From a virus: 64,000 bases of DNA. The stretch is from the IMG/VR virus record IMGVR_UViG_3300034061_001472, positions 1-64,000 of that record; one strand, given 5' to 3'. This document shows positions 58,401-64,000 of this stretch, in pieces; the first letter of the stretch is position 1, and each line of letters opens with the position of its first letter. The position numbers and the translations under genes were made by a program. The notes below the pieces were generated by a model, which saw nothing but the letters and a program-made list of their open reading frames with translations, was not told where the DNA came from and made no database searches.

Positions 58401-59662
58401 TTTTGGTCGACTCCGCTATCAATAAGATTTTCTAGTCTATCGAACTCGGCGTTCTGTGCTGTTCTAGCATCGAGGCGAGCCTTAACTACTTGCTGTTCTC
58501 CTGAAGTATCTTGACCCTTAACTACATCGTACGCTTCTTGGTCATTAGTTGCAAGATCATTAATGTCTGCCCAGTTAGCACCTTGGCCAACCTTACCGGC
58601 AAGTGAGCCGTCTTCGTTTTGGCGATAAAGAGTGTATTCGCCGTCGGTAGCTTTTATAGTGTAGTTATCGTCAGATGTAAATGTATTGTCGTCTACCTTT
58701 GTCCAACCTATAGGAGCGTCAAGACGCTCTGCAATAAGTTCATCTTTTGTAGGAATGTTAACTGTATTTTGATCAGCGCCTCGTGTTCGAGTAATACCAG
58801 CTTTTCTAAGTTGCCCTGTAGTCAGACGAGCAGAGTATGTCTGTGCGTTGCCAGCTCTAATTGCGTAGATGCCGTCTGGAAGATTAGCATCTCCTGAAAC
58901 TTGCATAAGACCTGCAGTGTAATTTTCTCCAGCTCGCTGTGGTCTAACACCAACATAAGTACCAGAAGCTCTAGCAACAGAGCCGTCAGGCATACGGAAG
59001 TTAAAGTTAACACCACGTCCCATTTCAACCCAGCGGCCTTTACGGTCACGCCACTGTAGAGCTACGCGAGCTCTACGAGCTGCAGAAGAGTTGCCGCTAC
59101 CAAATGCCGCGGTAATCGCCTCAAGAACATCAATCTTAAAGTAGCCAGGCACGAACTTCTTCGTTACCAGTAGACGTGAAAACGCATGTTCACGCTCAAT
59201 CGAACCAGGCTCAGCCGCGTGGGCACTTGCAACAAGTGCGCGAACATTGTCGTTAACTGCAGAATCTGCAGCTAGCCACGTTGCGTATTTTTCACGATAC
59301 TCAGCTGGAGTAAGTGAAGCGTTCAACGCTGAAAGAGGGTGACCCTGCATAAGAAGATCTGTATGCTTTGTACTGTTAGTGCTAAAGGTATTTGTTGCAG
59401 TAGAGATAAAGACGGCAACCTCGCGTAATGCTCCAGCCTCGCGAGACTCTAGACTTAAAGAGCTTAGTGATTCAAGGGCGCGATCCATAACTGTAAGCGC
59501 TGAGCGTGGAGTTACACGGCGTTCTTCACGGACACTAGCGTTAGACGCCTGTACGAGAGATAAAACCTTCTCGTGTAGAGTCTTATACTCCTTTACCTTT
59601 TTAGAAGGAGCTGCCTTGCGATTTTCACCGCGCTGGATCTTCTTATTTAACGGAGATTCCAC
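52433..59662 (-). CDS. Giant multidomain virion-region protein with acetyltransferase-like and kinase-like domains
   Basis: 2409 residues, start GTG 59662 sharing a base with the upstream TAG. N-terminal ~400 residues: helical, with LLVTKKFVPGYFKIDVLEAI and QWRDRKGRWVEMGRG, a segment seen in actinophage head proteins. Middle: long acidic, low-complexity linkers with two paralogous ~100-residue repeats (TPQDLVSALSEALVG..VPMEALYNAVWEAG and TADLIDQMIAG..VPVEALRDAIQ). An SH3-like segment (GTRIRASRDGRTGTVIAVQN) lies near residue 1580. A GNAT-like region near 1850-1910 has FATAYNRYMEDWYIANGVKEI and QGAFVWALNGFNW. Near 2190-2330 lies a protein/lipid-kinase-like fold: YLVKH..FYVKKDELA, then INNQDRHNGNVLL (catalytic loop) and MLPIDHSLA (metal site). 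Possibly packed and ejected into the host. Confidence 0.7.
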   Translation of the reverse strand: MESPLNKKIQRGENRKAAPSKKVKEYKTLHEKVLSLVQASNASVREERRVTPRSALTVMDRALESLSSLSLESREAGALREVAVFISTATNTFSTNSTKHTDLLMQGHPLSALNASLTPAEYREKYATWLAADSAVNDNVRALVASAHAAEPGSIEREHAFSRLLVTKKFVPGYFKIDVLEAITAAFGSGNSSAARRARVALQWRDRKGRWVEMGRGVNFNFRMPDGSVARASGTYVGVRPQRAGENYTAGLMQVSGDANLPDGIYAIRAGNAQTYSARLTTGQLRKAGITRTRGADQNTVNIPTKDELIAERLDAPIGWTKVDDNTFTSDDNYTIKATDGEYTLYRQNEDGSLAGKVGQGANWADINDLATNDQEAYDVVKGQDTSGEQQVVKARLDARTAQNAEFDRLENLIDSGVDQNGNKVPAGWEGAVRPGARADIEPRRIGADRVLGEEGLPYIEYSKTYADDNGNPVVAKAIFMRDGKFYANDKEYDSWDAAEADIPNWITAEEDKRGRKLEPVKPEEIKIQEILLPRFEDGPSDYVRFGPEPDDADYRAGFFDKDGNRLPGPPASDDPLPALTDEQNKKIDAEIRNLIENPPAPTEMDKRIEKLLKKTREEWDEGKKNYARIQGEVGDFSSPEDLPTEGVIEGTDIRYEIRTGAGQLGGRMRDGRVRNRERAAVEGQIATLYLIGDTSNLTLPKPERNGNWRGPDNGDRSVVIERPSAPHPMAGDPVLDAKKLVARLNEANKNNDAASAPQVSERKPGTATQDETDSQDIKDVDKALDFLDKHMDEEGSTEDRAMGISQAQDHLKEAKKDLESGDVESAISSLEDAFNLMDGLENPSEGIFPNGENSAEAVDVVNKLITRLQEDSDGPDEPPTPPTDGTPPKTPTPSQPSTPGLFNNFDVPNGAFQLRTVDYEPEGRVDEASTNFTDDPKKLATQFTPQDLVSALSEALVGTSDDAAIAEILNANVDDAGDIPGAEDMGGVDIPRADMGRPSGAGRLEFNAGEEYVPMEALYNAVWEAGLDPNRVVANIYDSVNGNNNNLNRLIEAQGGVRSPEEAQLVDDITAEIRQIKSASPDSVSSANKKDKPLPEEDPLPGQLIENVPIDFENPDYYIPDSNAYIPSQPEVDENGFTDNPEILSRDYETADLIDQMIAGITDGSGAALLSFDDITVEVPVEALRDAIQLQDINTNDILLELKRESNDMSDDPGDLEDMIDNLSDPESDTSESRLQAHSQMIRDLIEQTGNTVDDETADKIRDAINQEGLLDWSEADDAEIIEAITEVAGPDILRQPAQEPEPRRFPPTTGERQAIERPVNPPAPIGPFDTQGLNNISSLIRTTFPRGFTNDNKIVGIYENSSNTESMLVLSRGEGTEPILFRWQEQAGLFSFTPQNTEEWFASENAQALGWRAPTDEEQAGLRGFVSNDDFVPEAANTPPRYAHTIDFSEINSQQQFTDWLEENGLQNDIRFRSIRPNGVNSEVSFEFINNTTEVKDRFAKAYNDSDSWNELVDDIGGDSAEEIPTNESVPVVEEPAAEVAEPALAYPGPENRGYHPDNTVLDRTGKVMGKGTRIRASRDGRTGTVIAVQNIDNRTGERIPYVRVRFDDGTVAVRSALKVRATGDAVQAVPNREVPAIPPVPTNIGDRLDAPVVNPGAVATDGSIAGVANLGELPEELQGLGNPDAVQTDFAAWGDRAGEIAFAGRNRVSLDNLRKLNVEYSLATLAASTLDGDERTQKRAEAEAIKERLDKAVFDTFGIRDGVTFGNNGYTLTSRGVSINLVGTDEASITRDNVPMSFTTSMSIKDSDGRTIGTVNRTLSYVSRGDGTPGYWKVKNDYLSIDSARDKKSGFATAYNRYMEDWYIANGVKEIHVQAAGGGSYQGAFVWALNGFNWETPGSAENDLGWRLQRMRREANTDQERAAIDRLKQRADQAKIPGGGVDLDKAPTPMELALVGWYPGATNWLGKKFMSENTGWMGVKRLDPTRKEQIQAINYDQIRRARSRIKDKLNRPGVSREFVLKANSDEFLANNQTLTPYIEEIRSAFQNNTSLATLSPAAKTALSRWVGDQIMAGDNRTLPLTDAFRLRTALDAEAAADNPRAGQTDFGVGNLLASADFEDISKNRLPGFTVRRLGTEESGYNDTYLVKHTDSGQIFYVKKDELAKQYRIDPLRAEIEAGMLTRALGFQGMYETRANIKDASGEVLVMQQAGSSLPLASEPQTLSNVFENGGIQGPDGIVPVTRSTLLDSLRTPEDAVRIALLDLIINNQDRHNGNVLLAIDGTDPSRLRMLPIDHSLAQMAPSDTFNFEQVLSTYDNVYSNTIPVLLQRMGQDELIQAFRNEADKLVASLRSDAFSPSGNELRIIIDRYGSLNAYRDAIEARTAELLTPGTRNFEQFKDILTASYWR

Positions 59663-61479
59663 TATGCTTTTTCCGATCTACGCTTTTTTGGCAAAAGGTC
59701 TGAGTCCTTACTATCGTACAGCTTTGTTGCAAGTGTGTATGCTCGCTCGAACGGCACCTCGCCGTCGCGAACACCGCGTAACCATGCACCGCGAAGTGCT
59801 GGAATGATGTCATAGCTAAGACCGGAGTACTCTGCCATAGAGTAGATAGCATGTTCAGGTGAGCCATACTCCTGCGCACTCTTAAGTGCAACCTGCAATA
59901 GCTCGTGTTGGATTACCGCTGCTTCGCCGCGAGAGGACTTAGGGTGAGCCTTAGGCAATAGATCATTGTCCTGCTTGTAATTAGGGTTGGCAGGAGAGCC
60001 AGACTTTAGAAGCTTAAGGAACGCGTTAACGCGAGCCATTGCCCACTGGTCACGAGTCTTACCTGGTCGATGACTAGACGAGAACGCACCTGAACCTCTA
60101 CGGTAGACTGCCTTTAGCATTGGAAGAGTTGCTTTACGTCCAGCCTTTGCACTTTTATTGTGCTCCGCTACCTTGTTAGAAAGTGCTTGTTCTGTCTTCG
60201 CAGAGAAAACAATCTTCTTAGATCCAGCTGCAGATCCTGGCTTATTTTTCTTTGAGCCGTAGATGCGATCTTTCTTTGGAGCTTTGCGTGAGCTTGCCGC
60301 GGTAATAGGTCCGCCTGTTGCCCAGGCGTTGCACGTGCGAGACGCGGCGCACTTGAAATCTAATGCTTCGCAATATCCAAGCTCTGCTTGGTCAATTGCT
60401 GCGTCAGCATCAATTGCGCTAGAGTCGCCTTGCTCTAATCCTGTTGAGATGCAGTCAAGCATCTTTGGAGTACGAATAAAGAATACACAATTTCCGCAGA
60501 CTGCTGTCTTTGCTTCATCGGCAGTTGTTTTCCACTTGTCAGCTTTTTCTTGCCAAAATTCTTCATTAGGCTCGTCTGGATTTAACGGGCCGTAACCAAC
60601 GTTGTCAATCGCGTTTTGACGATTCTTTAAGTTAAGTTCAATATCCTGTGTAGCCTCTGGACACTCGTCTGTCTCTTCATCAACTGCAAATTCTGAGTCG
60701 TTCGACGCATCGACAGGTACGCAGTTGGGCACCATCTTTCCGCTCTTGCCCTTTTTCATTCCTACTTGCTTATATCCGTCCCAGCAAGGGCTCTTGTTTG
60801 CAAGCGTGGAAGTATCAACGGAGTCTAAAAGATCAATTGAAGCTGTAATCTGATCGTCTTCAACCTTAACTACTCCGTCAGGTATAACTGCAAAACGGCA
60901 CTTGCCATCGTCTTCAATTGGTTGCTTAATAATCTTGCAAACGCCAGGACCTTCATAGAGCACACAGTTGATGCACTTAACACCAATTTCTTTATACTCA
61001 TTTTCAGCCGCAGGAGTGTACCCTGCCCAGATGCCTGTCTCGTCTTCATTAAACTTTCCGTGCTTCTCTGCGATCTCTAACAGAGCTGCAGCAAGGTCTT
61101 GCTCTTCAGCAACGATAATTCCTGCCGCGGCAATAGCTTCGGCTTGCTCCTCTTGCAAAGAGAAAAGCATGTCAAACTCTTGAGAATCAAATTGTCCGTA
61201 CTCTTCTGCAGATATGCACTGGGTGCACGCACAATCTGAGTCGCATAGGCAGTAACCTTTGTCTGATCCAGGGCATACACAACCGGCTTCTCCGCATAGC
61301 GGGCAACCGTCACGGTCATCCATAATCTGTTCAACGATAGGAGCATCTTCGTAAGGTGAGTCTGCTTCCTTATCTTCTATAACTACGCCATGCGCCTCGA
61401 TATACATAACGACAGCGTCACCTAAGGCGTTGGCAATAGCATTAACAAGATCTGTCTTGTCAATCTTTGGTTGTTCCAT
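59662..61479 (-). CDS. Cys-rich head-region protein
   Basis: 605 residues. Near residue 60-90 a dense cysteine cluster (CPLCGEAGCVCPG, YCLCDSDCACTQC) probably binds zinc. More cysteines follow (CINCVLYEGPGVC, CGNCVFF). Near 440-520 is the conserved phage segment MLKAVYRRGSGAFSSSHRPG then TRDQWAMARVNAFLKLL and DNDLLPKAHP, found in capsid-region proteins of actinophages. Position right after the portal suggests a head completion or internal protein. A redox or metal-binding function is not demonstrable. ATG 61479 follows the portal stop. Confidence 0.65.
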   Translation of the reverse strand: MEQPKIDKTDLVNAIANALGDAVVMYIEAHGVVIEDKEADSPYEDAPIVEQIMDDRDGCPLCGEAGCVCPGSDKGYCLCDSDCACTQCISAEEYGQFDSQEFDMLFSLQEEQAEAIAAAGIIVAEEQDLAAALLEIAEKHGKFNEDETGIWAGYTPAAENEYKEIGVKCINCVLYEGPGVCKIIKQPIEDDGKCRFAVIPDGVVKVEDDQITASIDLLDSVDTSTLANKSPCWDGYKQVGMKKGKSGKMVPNCVPVDASNDSEFAVDEETDECPEATQDIELNLKNRQNAIDNVGYGPLNPDEPNEEFWQEKADKWKTTADEAKTAVCGNCVFFIRTPKMLDCISTGLEQGDSSAIDADAAIDQAELGYCEALDFKCAASRTCNAWATGGPITAASSRKAPKKDRIYGSKKNKPGSAAGSKKIVFSAKTEQALSNKVAEHNKSAKAGRKATLPMLKAVYRRGSGAFSSSHRPGKTRDQWAMARVNAFLKLLKSGSPANPNYKQDNDLLPKAHPKSSRGEAAVIQHELLQVALKSAQEYGSPEHAIYSMAEYSGLSYDIIPALRGAWLRGVRDGEVPFERAYTLATKLYDSKDSDLLPKKRRSEKA

Positions 61480-61484
61480 TTTAG

Positions 61485-63185
61485 CTAGATGCCTTCCTGT
61501 AAAGCTGGTGGTAATTCTTCAGTGGCAGGCTCGGCAGGAGGGTTAGCCTGTGAAAGTAATTGGTCAATCTCTGGTGGAACTGGAGCAACGGAGTCTGCCT
61601 GTTGAGCTTGGCGAACACTCTCCATAACCTCAGGTGCGATAGCGCCAAGCATTGCCTGCGTAAGCTCTGGAGATATAGATCCCTTTTCAACAAGTAAACG
61701 AATTGCGATTTCCTTAGCGTCAGGAGCATCAGCCGCGGAGAAACCGTGGGCGCGACGCCATGTATCGTAGGAAACAGCCATGTTTGCAAAGCCGTCGTCA
61801 GCATCCTTAGCACGGTCATTACGTGTTGCAACCTGTGAAGGGTCATACCAAACAACGATGCGCTTAGCATCCTCTGCGGAGTAACCTGAAGCGATGAGCG
61901 CTGGTCGTAGGTAGACAACAGTTAACGCGTCAGCAATCAAAAGCATCAATGGTTCAATGTGCGCCTTATATAAGGCTTCGTCAATTTGAAGCGCGTTAGA
62001 GTACTTAACGTTTGCTAGGCCGGTAACAATATCCTTAGGAACGTCAAGTCCCTGGAGGATACGCTCGAGGACTCGATCTGACCGCTCTGCAAGTGCAGGG
62101 TCAAACGAACGTTCAAACTTAAACTGCTTAATTTTGTCGCCAAGCTCTGCTGGTCCACGAATAATAAGTGGTACAACAGCGCTGGCTGAATCTTCGTCAC
62201 GAATCGGAGTTGTCATCGCATCCATGAGTTGATCTTCAAACTCGTCTGCTGCCTCCTCGGCAGTCATACCTGGATTAAGATTGTTCTCGTCATCATATGG
62301 ATAGTCTGGGTCTGGAGACGCGGCAACAGATAGACCGTCTGGTAAGTATAAGGCTCCTGCGTTTAAGCGCGAGCGCGCAGTTGCGCGGAACGTGCGGTTG
62401 AGCAAAAGTAGCTCTGCGCAAAGATCTAGTAGACCGCGGATACTTGAGTCTGCTTCTTCAGAGTAGCGTGGGTGCGCTCTCCAGATGCGACCAACGAACG
62501 CGGAGTTAGGAAGCTTAAGCTCTCCTACGTTTCCGGAGTTGTTTCCGCGCGCCATATCACGGCGGGGCACGATTAAATAGTTATTGCGTGCGTCAACCTG
62601 TAGCTCGTCTGTAGAGCGAATATCCCAAGACTCTGGTATTCCGCTTCCCACTCGCGCTGGAGATTGGATAAGGTAGCACTCTCCCGTAACGGATAGGTTC
62701 AATGCCGCGTCCTTTAATAGACCAGCTTGCCCGCCGTACGCGGAGTCTAGGCGTCCTAGAACACGCTCTGCTGCAGACGCAAGTCGTTCGTCGATGACGT
62801 CGGAGTTGCGAACAGGGACAGGGCTTTCAGCAGGGTTGTCAACAACCGCTGCGTAAAGACGAATACGTGAAACAACAGATGCAACTAAATTAAAGGCGTA
62901 CTTGATTTCACCGATGGCGTCGTAGTACTCCCACGCTTCACTCTGCCAGTCACTTGACTTGCCGTGACGGCGTTGCTTAAAGCGCTCAACCTCGCCCTTA
63001 TCGTTAATTGGAATCTGAACCGCCGCGGCTGTGAGAGCGCGAGGGGCAGAGTAAGGAGCCGACTGGGCGTAGTTAGGGTTAGAGGTAATGTTGATAGAGC
63101 TTGGCGGAACGACACGAGAAGATTTAGGTTGCGCGCGGCGTTGAGCGCGAGATGGCTTTTCATTCTTGCTACTAAAGACTGCCAC
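61485..63185 (-). CDS. Portal protein
   Basis: 566 residues, start GTG 63185 behind GAGGAG. EYYDAIGEIKYAFNLVASVVSRIRLYA is the clip/wing entry typical of actinophage portals; ILQGLDVPKDIVTGLANVKYSNALQIDEALYKAHIEPLM fits the stem region, and an acidic Pro-rich C-terminus (PPEIDQLLSQANPPAEP) follows. It forms the dodecameric DNA gate and packaging motor dock. The terminase gene is expected beyond the right edge. Confidence 0.85.
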   Translation of the reverse strand: MAVFSSKNEKPSRAQRRAQPKSSRVVPPSSINITSNPNYAQSAPYSAPRALTAAAVQIPINDKGEVERFKQRRHGKSSDWQSEAWEYYDAIGEIKYAFNLVASVVSRIRLYAAVVDNPAESPVPVRNSDVIDERLASAAERVLGRLDSAYGGQAGLLKDAALNLSVTGECYLIQSPARVGSGIPESWDIRSTDELQVDARNNYLIVPRRDMARGNNSGNVGELKLPNSAFVGRIWRAHPRYSEEADSSIRGLLDLCAELLLLNRTFRATARSRLNAGALYLPDGLSVAASPDPDYPYDDENNLNPGMTAEEAADEFEDQLMDAMTTPIRDEDSASAVVPLIIRGPAELGDKIKQFKFERSFDPALAERSDRVLERILQGLDVPKDIVTGLANVKYSNALQIDEALYKAHIEPLMLLIADALTVVYLRPALIASGYSAEDAKRIVVWYDPSQVATRNDRAKDADDGFANMAVSYDTWRRAHGFSAADAPDAKEIAIRLLVEKGSISPELTQAMLGAIAPEVMESVRQAQQADSVAPVPPEIDQLLSQANPPAEPATEELPPALQEGI

Positions 63186-63225
63186 TACTTATTACTCCTC
63201 GTCATTGCCGTAACGGAACGCCAGA

Positions 63226-63564
63226 TCATTCTTGATCTATACGCGCGGTTATTAGTCCAACTAAACCGGACAGGGCAAATATACACCCTACTAAGAAAGT
63301 GATACTTGGAAAAGCGGCGTAAAAAACCACAACCGGGAGCGCAACCCATAACGAGACGCACCAGTGACATGTAAAGAAGAAGCCCAGGTAGCTATCCTCG
63401 GGAGACTTCTTAGACCAGATGAGTTCTCTAACCGGAGAGAATATCTCGTCATAAACAAGTGCTCGGGTGACGCGGAAGACAAAGAATACTAGGACAATGA
63501 AGTGTAGTGCTGAGATGTTACTGAGGGCTGCTATACTTGTTGGCAAGTTGCTTATTGTTGTCAT
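63226..63564 (-). CDS. DUF1360 membrane protein
   Basis: 112 residues from ATG 63564, chosen because GAAAGAAGAGA precedes it and the longer frame overlaps the upstream gene. Three hydrophobic segments: FIVLVFFVFRVTRALV, CVSLWVALPVVVFYAAF and ITFLVGCIFALSGLVGLI. FFTCHWCVSLW matches the conserved CxxC-type motif of DUF1360, a small membrane family of unknown role found in Bacillus and phages. In the head gene region it might aid capsid docking or lysis; no evidence decides. Confidence 0.7.
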   Translation of the reverse strand: MTTISNLPTSIAALSNISALHFIVLVFFVFRVTRALVYDEIFSPVRELIWSKKSPEDSYLGFFFTCHWCVSLWVALPVVVFYAAFPSITFLVGCIFALSGLVGLITARIDQE

Positions 63565-63953
63565 GTTATCTCTTCTTTCATTATTTGGTAAGGGCTCCAG
63601 GAGCGGAGCCGTGAACCGCAGTCGCAACCGCGGACGTACTTAAAGGCGATAACCTTTCCGGACTTGGTGATAAGCTGAGAATCTTGTCTTTTGTTTCCAG
63701 ACCAGTTGAGCGTACGTATAACTTCCCTAAAGACCAGGCGCGGTCCGTCAGGATGATCCGCGGCAACAAGAACTATCTGGGTGGGAGGGGTAATGGAATC
63801 TTCCATAACTACAAGGCGTACTCGTGTGAAACTACGAGCGCCAGTTGGATTAGTAAGAGAAGAAGAAGAAGTAGAAGCTAAGGTAAAATCCTGAAATACA
63901 TCAGGGGATGCAACTAGGATGGAAGCAGGGAAGATGTCATGACGGATCTTCAT
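63561..63953 (-). CDS. Hypothetical protein (130 residues)
   Basis: Not recognised. It is beta-rich (TRVRLVVMEDS, PTQIVLVAADHPDGPRLVF) with one CDCGS near residue 112. ATG 63953 overlaps the stop of the upstream partial gene, and its own stop overlaps the DUF1360 start, so three genes are coupled. Probably expressed from the terminase/portal operon. Confidence 0.6.
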   Translation of the reverse strand: MKIRHDIFPASILVASPDVFQDFTLASTSSSSLTNPTGARSFTRVRLVVMEDSITPPTQIVLVAADHPDGPRLVFREVIRTLNWSGNKRQDSQLITKSGKVIAFKYVRGCDCGSRLRSWSPYQIMKEEIT

Positions 63954-64000
63954 TGGGTTGCCTTATCCACGCGGCGTTTCATCGCGCGGTAGGTTACGCC
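63950..64000 (-). CDS. C-terminus of an upstream gene (partial)
   Basis: 16 codons and a TGA stop are visible, ending MKRRVDKATQ, in frame from the window edge. The terminal ATGA overlaps the next gene. In this genome order the gene could be the terminase large subunit or a small protein between it and the portal; the fragment is too short to tell. Confidence 0.5.
   Translation of the reverse strand, partial: GVTYRAMKRRVDKATQ

Noticed and set aside
63226-63564. Holin call for the DUF1360 membrane protein
   Set aside because: Three membrane spans would allow it, but no endolysin gene is nearby and the family has its own signature of unknown role.

Overview
The window is the bulk of a large tailed-phage (siphovirus) genome that most likely infects an actinobacterium. 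The best host evidence is a WhiB-family iron-sulfur regulator at 12483-12995, a family confined to Actinobacteria and their phages. GC content looks moderate by eye (I did not compute it), so a low-GC actinobacterium is more likely than a streptomycete. The genome continues past both edges: a collagen-like fibre gene is cut at the left and a gene just upstream of the portal is cut at the right. I see no terminase, integrase, endolysin, tRNA or CRISPR array.

Layout. (1) 1-7116, rightward: four collagen-like fibre genes built of Gly-X-Thr repeats joined by small globular modules. (2) 7263-11578, rightward: a predicted small membrane peptide, then four translationally coupled glycosyltransferase genes, the last a fusion of a family-2 glycosyltransferase, a TPR region and a methyltransferase. 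It converges with (3) 11575-12462, leftward: a glycosyltransferase resembling the N-terminal domain of animal procollagen galactosyltransferase. (4) 12483-28909, leftward: WhiB regulator, pyrimidine-dimer glycosylase-like protein, C5 DNA methyltransferase, all-alpha NTP pyrophosphatase, two paralogous GT-B-like proteins, DUF669-like ssDNA-binding protein, Sak4-like ATPase, Cas4/RecB-like nuclease, SNF2 helicase, RuvC-like resolvase, family A DNA polymerase, dCMP deaminase, a thymidylate-synthase homologue carrying the Asp that marks dCMP hydroxymethylases, and a nucleotide kinase fused to a UDG-fold domain. (5) 28993-64000, leftward: virion genes read from the right edge as portal, Cys-rich head protein, a 2409-residue multidomain protein, a protease-containing polyprotein, scaffold-fused major capsid protein, a second capsid-like protein, tail tube, connector/terminator/completion proteins, a tail-chaperone pair joined by a -1 frameshift, tape measure, Dit-like protein, and a tail-tip protein ending in an autoprocessing S74 chaperone.

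Two systems stand out. First, collagen-like fibres with almost no Pro and no Lys or Arg in their repeats, but Thr at nearly every third position, sit beside enzymes resembling both halves of animal collagen glycosyltransferase; this suggests a phage pathway that glycosylates (and perhaps O-methylates) its own fibres on Thr. Second, the nucleotide genes together resemble the T4 pathway for glucosylated hydroxymethylcytosine DNA. Both are inferences from motifs and gene order.
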